Source of the DNA: Euryarchaeota archaeon UBA121
GTDB taxonomy: Archaea; Thermoplasmatota; Poseidoniia; Poseidoniales; Thalassarchaeaceae
Reading direction: 5' to 3'
NCBI GenBank assembly: GCA_002499865.1
Contig: DANL01000042.1
Coordinates: 1-11,420, forward strand
DNA: 11,420 bases
Shown one piece after another: positions 1 through 5,999 of the stretch (position 1 is the stretch's first letter; each line of letters starts with the position of its first letter). The translations under genes and the position numbers were made by a program. Below the pieces are notes generated by a model. That model was not told the origin of the DNA. It made no database searches and worked only from the letters and a program-made list of their open reading frames with translations.

Positions 1-1
1 C

Positions 2-1258
2 TATTCTGATTCTATCGAGAGGCGTCATGATGTTGACTGGCTTAGGGTGATCCTATTTGGCCTACTGATTTGGTTCCACTTTGTAGTCTTCTACCCTTAC
101 CAGCCAGAGGGCCTTCTAGCTCTTCCTTATTACTTCATAGTTTCAGTAATGCATCAATGGAGACTAGCCGCTTTATTCGTAATCTCTGGTATGGGTACCG
201 CCTTTGCCCTTAGGAGAAGGACATGGAAACAGTATGTCAGAGAGAGGGGGTCAAGACTGGGACTTCCACTTCTTTTCACTGTCTACATCCTTTTTTTCGG
301 AATTTTTGAGTTTACTGAGAAGACAACTCTACTGTTTACGGTTTTTCCGAGTAGTGAGGATATGCCTTATGGTCATCTCTGGTTTGTCTATAATTTACTC
401 ATTTACTCGATCATTCTGACACCATTCTTCTTTCATGTGAAGGCAAACCCAGAAGGCCTCATTATGCGAATGACCAGATCAGCTATGAATATTAGAGCGG
501 GTCTTGGAATTATGATTATTCCCCCTATTATTCTGTCAATAAACGGAATACTGTTCAAACCATGGGAATTTGGAGAGGTGGGTATGTGGTGGGAATTTCC
601 CCGATATATGATATATTTTCTATTCGGCTTCCTTATGATTTCTGTGAGGGATGAGTACTTCGAAGCATTAGATAAGATCAGGATCTCATCATCTATTATG
701 ACGCCTATTTTAGCAGTGTCATGGTTCCTTGTTAGTACTACAAGCGGAATTCCCGATGTGATGGAAGGGGGGTGGGTGGACGAAGGATACCCTCCGTTCT
801 CGTTCAATGCTACAATGGCGTCTGTTATACAGTCCTTCCATGCATGGTTTTGGTGCTTACTCATTTTCACGTGGTCTTCAAAGCTACTTAATCGTCCAAA
901 CAAATATCTGGCATATCTGAATGAGTCCGTTTACCCAACATATATTGTTCACATGCATGTTACCATCCCGGTGATAGCAATTCTTGCCATACTGGGGGTT
1001 GGATTCTTTCCTGCAATGATTTTTGCCACTCCTATGCTTATAGTTGGCGTATTAGTCTGTTTCGAGATAGTCAGGAGAGCATCATTATTCAGGCCATTTT
1101 TTGGAATTAAGGGAGGGCAAGAAATGGTAATGAAACTATTCCCCTTCAATTCAACTCAAGAAAAGCCTTTGACTATTCTATTCGCATTATTTTCACATGG
1201 TCTGACATTAGGAATGGTTATTGTACTAATGCTATCGCTAGTGATATTGGGTGGTTGA
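2..1258 (+). CDS. Acyltransferase-3 family integral membrane protein (5' end outside window)
   Basis: This is a multi-pass membrane acyltransferase of the acyltransferase-3 (OafA/OpgC-like) family, whose members move acyl groups onto sugars, glycans or lipids at the membrane. The frame is open to the left edge, so the start lies outside. The first visible residues include RRHDVDWLRV followed by a hydrophobic helix with WFH, the usual N-terminal signature with its conserved Asp, Arg and His. The GTG at 47 falls inside that motif and is not the true start. Next come HQWRLAALFVISGMGTAFAL and an Arg-rich loop, then HLWFVYNLLIY and NESVYPTYIVHMH, all typical of the family. About ten hydrophobic segments fill the 418 visible residues, so only a short N-terminal piece should be missing. 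The stop overlaps or touches the start of the next gene, suggesting cotranscription with the large surface protein. The acyl acceptor cannot be told from sequence; modification of a surface glycan or lipid is an inference. Confidence 0.88.
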   Translation, partial: YSDSIERRHDVDWLRVILFGLLIWFHFVVFYPYQPEGLLALPYYFIVSVMHQWRLAALFVISGMGTAFALRRRTWKQYVRERGSRLGLPLLFTVYILFFGIFEFTEKTTLLFTVFPSSEDMPYGHLWFVYNLLIYSIILTPFFFHVKANPEGLIMRMTRSAMNIRAGLGIMIIPPIILSINGILFKPWEFGEVGMWWEFPRYMIYFLFGFLMISVRDEYFEALDKIRISSSIMTPILAVSWFLVSTTSGIPDVMEGGWVDEGYPPFSFNATMASVIQSFHAWFWCLLIFTWSSKLLNRPNKYLAYLNESVYPTYIVHMHVTIPVIAILAILGVGFFPAMIFATPMLIVGVLVCFEIVRRASLFRPFFGIKGGQEMVMKLFPFNSTQEKPLTILFALFSHGLTLGMVIVLMLSLVILGG

Positions 1259-4200
1259 TTTGAGTACGGAGGCACTTCAGTCAAAATTGGCGATTCTATT
1301 GACATCAATATTGCTACTAAGTGTTCCCACTAATATGGCCTCGGGCCAGTCATCAGTAATCAGAGAATGTGAGATTCTGGTTGATTGGGACTATCAGGTT
1401 AATTGGTTGGAAGAACCAAATGAGGAAGGGCAATTTTTCTCAGTCGGACATATCCACAGATATCGTGTAGTTTTTGTTCCTGAATTTTCTCCTGGTTCTT
1501 CTCCAAGTGGCGTTTCTGTCGATGCGAGTCATGTAGGTTTAGACAGTGAGATATCCCCTCTGAATGTCTCATTCATCAGTGCCGGTGGGGAGGTAGACAT
1601 AGAGCTAGAATCTCAACCAGATTTCGGTGACAAGATTTTCGTAAACTTCTCTAGCTTGGAGTCTACATGTGCAAGGTCTCTAACCGTTACCAACTGGAAT
1701 CAACCAATCGAAGATCATGAGATAACAAGGGAGACCGTCTGGTCACTAGAAGGAGTGGATTCCGGCAATCAGAATATCGACTTTGAGGGGAGAGGTTGGC
1801 AAAAGAGACAGGGACCTATCCTAGAATCCAATGAACTTGGAAACGGCTCGCTCCAGATGAATACAATGAATGGCTCAAACGGAATTATGCTTGACCTCTC
1901 TTTAGACAGAGTCTGGTTGAATGAATCATATGATGGCGACGAGCTCATAGCCCAAGATTTTGAGATGATTGGTAACGGCACCATGGTTCTGAGAGAAGGA
2001 TATTCGGAAGGAGACTATGAAGAAGGATTCACTGCTGAAATTTCAGTCAGTAGTGCCACAGTTAACCGCTCTTGGCAAGATGACGAATTATCTGAGAGAA
2101 TTACTATTGAGGGAAATGGATGGTTGTCTTTCAATGGTGGCGATAATAATAGTTCAGGAGGTGGATTTGGTGAAATTCATACCTTCTTTTTCGAATCCTT
2201 AGACGAGAACGGTCAGAGACGAGCTCAGAATTTTCAGCTAGAGGCCAATGCATCAATGAGGATCTCAGGAGCCTCAGACTTCTTCTCATTCGAGCTAGAT
2301 GATCTAATCATTAGAGAGAGGTGGTCTGATGATACTCGTGAAGAACAGTTCTTCAAAGCAACCGGAGGAGGTGATTTTGGATTCGAGATTGAGGATGGTC
2401 AGTTTAGTATAGACGTGAATGGTACCATCCCCCTTATTCATCTGGAGTCCTCAGGAGGTGAGACCGTATCAGATACCATAATTGTCGACGGGACCTATGA
2501 TGGCGATGCAGAGGGGAGCTTCGGTTTAGTAAGACAGATAGTAGACTCAGGAATACAGGCGAATTCAGAGGGCGTTAAATACGAGGTCGACAAAATTCAA
2601 AATGAGTTCTGGTTCAATGTTTCAGCAACTCCTTTCGGACCAATATCTCAAGAGTTTGGAGCCGAGCATAATCTGACATATGAATTCACAGTTCCTCAGG
2701 AAGACTGGCAGAACAGAACTGTCAGACTACAGTACGTAGAGGATAATGGTACTGTTTCAGATGAATTCCCACCAGAATCGCCAATTATAGAACAACCTTC
2801 TAGGCCAGAAGCTAGTCCACTGATTTCTAACCAGATATCAAGAGAGAGTGGAAAATCGCCTCAGAAAGTCATTCCTGGAGATAGGTTCGTTCTATTGGGA
2901 AATCCCTCCAATACTCTTGAGGTAACAATCAATTCAATCATCGACAAAGAGATGGATGGCCATATTGTTGAAACGGCAGAATGGACTGGAAGATTTGATT
3001 TCGAAGAGACAATGGCTTCAGGATTTTTTGTTAATGAAGGCCCTCTATCGGGTCTCCTGTTCGAGGTTTATAGATGGATAACATTGGAATCTGATGGAGA
3101 AAACCAATCAAATGATATTTCTTTCCAAGAATATCAGAAAGTAGATCGAATTCTATACCCATCAATAATCACTGCGGACGAAAACACTCCCCCTTCGCTT
3201 GAATCGGTCAGATTCAGAGAGGGGTACTTGCATACTGAAGGAGGGGCATCTCATATCGAGGTTTTAGTCAATGATGTAGATACAGATGTAGTGGCAGTTA
3301 TTGCTGATCTTTCTTCTATTGGACTAGGGCTTGTGGATCTTTCTGATAGCGGAATGAAAGGAGATCTAACAATTCATGATGATATCTGGACATCACTAAT
3401 TATCCATGAGGGCCTGGAATTTGGTGATTTTTACATTCCTATTACAATTATAGATTACTGGGTTGAGATTAGTGAAACTGCAGAAATTAGTGTTGCTAAC
3501 CTACCCCCTAGGGTAACATCAGTCTCCTTCTCTCAATCGTCAGCTATCAGAGGTGAAAATATTGGAATTTCAGTCGATGCCACTGATGGACATGGGGTCT
3601 CACAGGTTACAGTAGATTTATTGGGATGGGGAGGTGATCTTTTCCCACTAAATTTTTCAGAGTCCTCGGGACTGTGGTCAGGAGTATTCTCTGTCCCTAC
3701 CTCAATTGCACCCGGTGAGAGAAATATCCCACTAAGAATGTCAGATTCTCAGGGAGCTGAAATAACCACCAGCGGGCCAGGATTAGCTTCAGTATTGAGG
3801 ATTGATAATGAACATCCAAATATCTCTCTCCTGGAAGTATGGAGAGAGGGGGCCCCCCAGTCTTTGATTTCCGAACAGGGAGAAGTAGTTCACCCTGTGA
3901 TGGTCTCCGAGGGAGGGGGTCAAATTACACATCATATCGAGGCTACGATTTCCGATTATGATGGGGTATCTTCTGTTCAAGCCAAGATTGGCAGACTCGC
4001 AGAGATAGGAAAGTCTGAGCAATGGCTACTTATGGTGGATGACGGGACATCAGGAGATAGATTCGCCGGGGATGGAATTTACTCACTGGAATTCACAGTC
4101 AGATCAACCATTCCCGAGGGAGAAATAGAGATAAAAATAAGGGCCACTGATATCTTCTTGTCTAGTACTCCCATAGAAGAACAGGGGCATGTATTTTCAG

Positions 4201-4343
4201 TCTACACTTCCGAATGTTGTTCAGACGACTCTAGTTGGATTTCGAAAAATTTGTCTTCAATCGTGCTAGTCTCATCATTTTCTCTCTTATTGTTCGGCAT
4301 GGTGGCTGTAATTTTGCAAGTCAGAAAATCAGACTTTGACTAA
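1251..4343 (+). CDS. Large secreted, C-terminally membrane-anchored surface protein with repeat block and Ig-like domains
   Basis: The 1,030-residue product has a hydrophobic signal segment at about 13-31 (LAILLTSILLLSVPTNMASG), a long polar exterior part, one transmembrane helix at about 1002-1022 and a short tail ending RKSDFD. Residues about 174-460 are beta-rich and contain a degenerate unit of roughly 40-48 residues. Residues about 640-985 look like three Ig/cadherin-like domains, with motifs such as SVDATDGHGVSQVTVDL near 774 and DDGTSGDRFAGDGIYS near 930. About eighteen Asn-X-Ser/Thr sequons suggest heavy glycosylation, as expected for an archaeal exterior protein. No enzyme motif was seen, so an adhesion or envelope-structural role is inferred. 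The start chosen is GTG 1251, which overlaps the acyltransferase stop by eight bases. TTG 1260, preceded by GGTGG, is a good alternative three codons in and does not alter the signal peptide. The overlap implies translational coupling. Confidence 0.82.
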   Translation: MVDLSTEALQSKLAILLTSILLLSVPTNMASGQSSVIRECEILVDWDYQVNWLEEPNEEGQFFSVGHIHRYRVVFVPEFSPGSSPSGVSVDASHVGLDSEISPLNVSFISAGGEVDIELESQPDFGDKIFVNFSSLESTCARSLTVTNWNQPIEDHEITRETVWSLEGVDSGNQNIDFEGRGWQKRQGPILESNELGNGSLQMNTMNGSNGIMLDLSLDRVWLNESYDGDELIAQDFEMIGNGTMVLREGYSEGDYEEGFTAEISVSSATVNRSWQDDELSERITIEGNGWLSFNGGDNNSSGGGFGEIHTFFFESLDENGQRRAQNFQLEANASMRISGASDFFSFELDDLIIRERWSDDTREEQFFKATGGGDFGFEIEDGQFSIDVNGTIPLIHLESSGGETVSDTIIVDGTYDGDAEGSFGLVRQIVDSGIQANSEGVKYEVDKIQNEFWFNVSATPFGPISQEFGAEHNLTYEFTVPQEDWQNRTVRLQYVEDNGTVSDEFPPESPIIEQPSRPEASPLISNQISRESGKSPQKVIPGDRFVLLGNPSNTLEVTINSIIDKEMDGHIVETAEWTGRFDFEETMASGFFVNEGPLSGLLFEVYRWITLESDGENQSNDISFQEYQKVDRILYPSIITADENTPPSLESVRFREGYLHTEGGASHIEVLVNDVDTDVVAVIADLSSIGLGLVDLSDSGMKGDLTIHDDIWTSLIIHEGLEFGDFYIPITIIDYWVEISETAEISVANLPPRVTSVSFSQSSAIRGENIGISVDATDGHGVSQVTVDLLGWGGDLFPLNFSESSGLWSGVFSVPTSIAPGERNIPLRMSDSQGAEITTSGPGLASVLRIDNEHPNISLLEVWREGAPQSLISEQGEVVHPVMVSEGGGQITHHIEATISDYDGVSSVQAKIGRLAEIGKSEQWLLMVDDGTSGDRFAGDGIYSLEFTVRSTIPEGEIEIKIRATDIFLSSTPIEEQGHVFSVYTSECCSDDSSWISKNLSSIVLVSSFSLLLFGMVAVILQVRKSDFD

Positions 4344-4355
4344 TTTGAGATAGAA

Positions 4356-4430
4356 TGGTACGAGTGCCGGGATTTGAACCCGGGTTCCGGCGTTGGCAAC
4401 GCCGGGTGATAACCACTACACTACACTCGT
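4356..4430 (-). tRNA. tRNA-Gly (anticodon GCC), CCA encoded
   Basis: A complete cloverleaf folds on the minus strand. The acceptor stem ACGAGTG pairs fully with CACTCGT. The D arm is GTG/CAC with AGTGG in its loop. The anticodon stem CGGCG/CGCCG closes the loop TTGCCAA, giving anticodon GCC (glycine, reading GGC and GGT). The variable loop is GAAC, and the T stem CCGGG/CCCGG carries loop TTCAAAT. The discriminator base is A (plus-strand 4359), and CCA follows directly in the DNA (4358-4356). The body is one base shorter than usual because of the D loop. The A1-U72 closing pair is odd, since tRNA-Gly normally has G1-C72; C2-G71 and G3-C70 are kept. It lies 29 bases downstream of the arsC-like gene on the same strand and 12 bases beyond the stop of the convergent surface-protein gene. 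Confidence 0.95.
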
Positions 4431-4441
4431 GTGAATGTTGG

Positions 4442-4459
4442 GAAAGCAGAATTGCTTTT
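4442..4459 (-). other. Small hairpin between arsC-like gene and tRNA-Gly
   Basis: AAAGCA (4443-4448) and TGCTTT (4453-4458) form a six-base-pair stem around a four-base loop GAAT, with one further G-T wobble outside. It begins one base past the stop of the arsC-like gene and ends 12 bases before the tRNA 5' end. No T-run follows on the minus strand, so it is not a classical terminator. It could mark an mRNA 3' end or a processing site between mRNA and tRNA. A stem this short can also arise by chance. Confidence 0.3.
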
Positions 4460-4837
4460 CTAAGCGTCGGTCTCTTTTTCGATTAAATCACTTAGCAATT
4501 CAATTATCGAATCTCTTGTTGATCTGTAGATTTCTATTGACTTCCCATGAGGGTCATCGAGCCCCCAATCATAGTCAATAGGAAGATTAGGGCAGTGAAC
4601 TCCACACCCCATGCTAATTATCTTATCATAGCCATCTGTGATGATATCATCTATGGATTTAGGGCGTAGTCCAGACGACCCTATTCCCTTCTCTTCCAAT
4701 ACCCTAATTGCATTTTGATTAACTTCTCTTCCAGGGTGAGTTCCAGCCGAGTCAGCAGAGTGTCCAAGACTCTTACATATTGCTTCAGCCATCTGACTTC
4801 TACAAGTGTTTCCCACGCAGACGAATAGTACCTTCAC
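4460..4837 (-). CDS. arsC: Arsenate reductase (thioredoxin-coupled type) / low-molecular-weight phosphatase family
   Basis: The 125-residue cytosolic protein has the low-molecular-weight tyrosine-phosphatase fold that thioredoxin-coupled arsenate reductases use to reduce arsenate to arsenite. Near the N terminus the anion-binding loop reads C-V-G-N-T-C-R (C7 to R13, a CX5R motif). The redox segment is MGCGVHCPNLP with C78 and C82. The WGLDDPHG segment carries the conserved Asp-Pro at 95-96, where Asp acts as general acid. The paired cysteines after the MGC motif favour arsenate reductase over a plain tyrosine phosphatase. Length is normal for the family. No arsenite exporter, ArsR or thioredoxin gene lies nearby, so it is an orphan here, and a role in protein dephosphorylation or general redox cannot be excluded. 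ATG 4837 is the only sensible start because the catalytic loop begins six residues later. A TATA-like element about 25-30 bases upstream suggests a leaderless transcript. Confidence 0.87.
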   Translation of the reverse strand: MKVLFVCVGNTCRSQMAEAICKSLGHSADSAGTHPGREVNQNAIRVLEEKGIGSSGLRPKSIDDIITDGYDKIISMGCGVHCPNLPIDYDWGLDDPHGKSIEIYRSTRDSIIELLSDLIEKETDA

Positions 4838-4856
4838 ATATTTCCGAATGAATAGT

Positions 4857-4868
4857 GATAAATTAAAT
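4857..4868 (-). promoter_or_regulatory. TATA-like box for the arsC-like gene
   Basis: On the minus strand this stretch reads ATTTAATTTATC. Its TTTAAT core (4867-4862) lies 25-30 bases before the A of the ATG at 4837, the position expected of an archaeal TATA box if transcription starts at or beside the start codon. No Shine-Dalgarno sequence precedes that ATG, which agrees with a leaderless mRNA. The site lies in a short, AT-rich divergent region shared with the mrp gene. Confidence 0.45.
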
Positions 4869-4913
4869 CAATCCCAATAGTAATCGATTACAATTGCAGT
4901 AGAATAGCATTGA

Positions 4914-4921
4914 AGTATATG
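4914..4921 (+). promoter_or_regulatory. Possible TATA-like box for the mrp gene
   Basis: AGTATATG lies 18-25 bases before the ATG at 4939. This is a little close for a TATA box serving a leaderless start, so the call is tentative. No Shine-Dalgarno sequence precedes the gene. The rest of the 4838-4938 divergent region is AT-rich, and I found no clear palindromic operator in it. Confidence 0.28.
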
Positions 4922-4938
4922 CGCTCTTGCCATGTATC

Positions 4939-5943
4939 ATGGCAGATTCGCCCGTGTCTCATCATACCCCAGACTCTCCTCCCCAAGAGGAAGCCAACTC
5001 GAATCAGAGAGCTCAGATGGAGCAGGCCTACCAGCAGATGCAAAGAAAGATGAGGATGTCAAAAATGAGCGAGGGGATTCGCCATAAAATCATGGTTCTC
5101 TCTGGAAAGGGAGGTGTCGGAAAGACCACTGTGGCCACGGGTATCGCACTTTCTCTGGCACGAATGGGAAAGAAAGTCGGGTTAATGGACATAGATATTA
5201 CCGGACCTAATGTGCCTAAGATGCTAGGTATTGAGGGGACAGAGCTACACATAGAGGATGGACAGATATTTCCAGCAATAGGCCCCCACGGAATAAAGGT
5301 AATTTCAATGGCATTCTTGATTGAAGACCCGGACAAGCCAGTAATCTGGAGGGGACCAATAAAACTCGGAGCTATTCAGCAGTTTATTGGAGATGTTGCA
5401 TGGGGGGAACTTGATACTCTTGTGATAGACTTCCCTCCGGGGACTGGAGACGAACCACTGACGGTAAGCCAAACTCTACCTAATCTGGATGGAGTGGTCA
5501 TAGTAACCACACCTCAAGAAGTCGCACTTTTGGATAGTCGAAAGTCAATCAACTTCGCTAAAACAATCTCAGTTCCAGTTCTTGGTGTTGTCGAGAATAT
5601 GAGTGGATACACCCTTTCCGGTACAGCTGAACCTGGTAGTCATATCTCCATGATCGGCCCCAAGGGAGTGCCCATCGATATCACTGTCTCCTCTGAGGGA
5701 AAATGGTCTGTAACTCTAGATTTATTCAAATCAGGAGGAGGGGAGGATTCGGCAATGGAGCTCGAAGTACCTTTCTTGGGTAGGCTTCCCTTTGACCCTG
5801 GAGTTGTAAGAGGAGGGGATGATGGTGTTCATAGAATTGTAGCAGAGCCAGAAGGAGAAACTGCACAATCTTTCAGCAAGATCGTCGAGGAGATACTTTT
5901 GTCATTGGAAAAGGGCGACACTCATCATGTGAAGATAACCTGA
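4939..5943 (+). CDS. mrp: Mrp/ApbC/NBP35-family P-loop ATPase, atypical: no CxxC and no cysteine
   Basis: Members of this cytosolic ATPase family usually carry an Fe-S cluster to target proteins, bound as a dimer through a C-terminal CxxC. The 334-residue product has a Gln/Met-rich N-terminal tail (1-50), a deviant Walker A SGKGGVGKT at 55-63, DIDITGPNVPKML at 84-96, VIWRGP at 135-140, Walker B DTLVIDFPPGTGDE at 159-172, and VVENMSGY at 217-224. Normal relatives continue there with CPHC, but here residues 225-261 are an Ig-repeat-like segment, after which the family sequence resumes at LFKSGGGED and VPFLGRLPFDP. There is no cysteine anywhere from ATG 4939. The upstream in-frame TTG at 4927 would add only four residues including one Cys, and is unlikely. 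Cluster carriage by the usual ligands therefore seems impossible. The ATPase core is intact, so another role or a partner-supplied ligand is inferred. Confidence 0.88.
   Translation: MADSPVSHHTPDSPPQEEANSNQRAQMEQAYQQMQRKMRMSKMSEGIRHKIMVLSGKGGVGKTTVATGIALSLARMGKKVGLMDIDITGPNVPKMLGIEGTELHIEDGQIFPAIGPHGIKVISMAFLIEDPDKPVIWRGPIKLGAIQQFIGDVAWGELDTLVIDFPPGTGDEPLTVSQTLPNLDGVVIVTTPQEVALLDSRKSINFAKTISVPVLGVVENMSGYTLSGTAEPGSHISMIGPKGVPIDITVSSEGKWSVTLDLFKSGGGEDSAMELEVPFLGRLPFDPGVVRGGDDGVHRIVAEPEGETAQSFSKIVEEILLSLEKGDTHHVKIT
5611..5721 (+). other. In-frame Ig-like (Big-type) segment inside mrp, in place of the CxxC motif
   Basis: These 111 bases encode residues 225-261 of the ATPase. The segment begins TLSGTAEPGSHISMIG and ends with GKWSVTLD. 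It follows the pattern of bacterial Ig-like repeats of secreted adhesins, where GTAEPGS, alternating Val/Ile/Thr strands and a GxWS-T-L ending recur. In ordinary Mrp proteins about ten residues containing CPHC stand between ENMSGY/F and the FxSGGG segment. The flanking family sequence is intact on both sides and the frame is unbroken. That makes a sequencing frameshift unlikely and suggests a domain-scale replacement or expansion of the loop. The match to Ig-like domains is made by eye. Confidence 0.6.
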
Positions 5944-5956
5944 AATCATCATTTCA
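5941..5956 (+). other. Short inverted repeat at the mrp stop codon
   Basis: TGAAAT (5941-5946, including the stop codon) and ATTTCA (5951-5956) are perfect six-base inverted repeats around a CATC loop. The hairpin is weak and AT-rich with no T-run after it. It may have no function, or it may mark the mRNA 3' end ahead of the next gene. Confidence 0.2.
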
Positions 5957-5986
5957 AGGGTCGAATTCATGTCAAACATGCTTCTC

Positions 5987-5993
5987 GGGAGGT
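5987..5993 (+). promoter_or_regulatory. Shine-Dalgarno sequence of the PAP2-propeller gene
   Basis: GGGAGGT lies six bases before the ATG at 6000 and matches the usual anti-Shine-Dalgarno 3' end of 16S rRNA. It fixes that start. It also shows that this gene is probably translated from a leadered mRNA, possibly as the second gene of a transcript with mrp, 56 bases upstream. Confidence 0.65.
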
Positions 5994-5999
5994 ATTGAA

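Noticed and set aside
47..49. GTG at 47 as start of the acyltransferase
   Set aside because: The frame continues upstream to the window edge and contains the conserved RRHDVDWLR stretch, so the true start lies outside.
433..903. Minus-strand frame of 156 codons inside the acyltransferase gene
   Set aside because: The plus strand carries clear acyltransferase-3 motifs throughout, and the minus frame shows no recognisable domain.
4460..4837. Plain low-molecular-weight protein tyrosine phosphatase
   Set aside because: The MGCGVHCPNLP cysteine pair and WGLDDPHG segment fit the thioredoxin-coupled arsenate reductase branch better, though phosphatase activity is not excluded.
4927..4938. TTG 4927 as start of mrp
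   Set aside because: ATG 4939 is only four codons later, and TTG gives a non-conserved four-residue addition with no ribosome-binding sequence.
5968..5980. CATG-TCAAA-CATG as a possible operator before the PAP2 gene
   Set aside because: Only four bases pair on each side and the flanks do not extend it; this is expected by chance.
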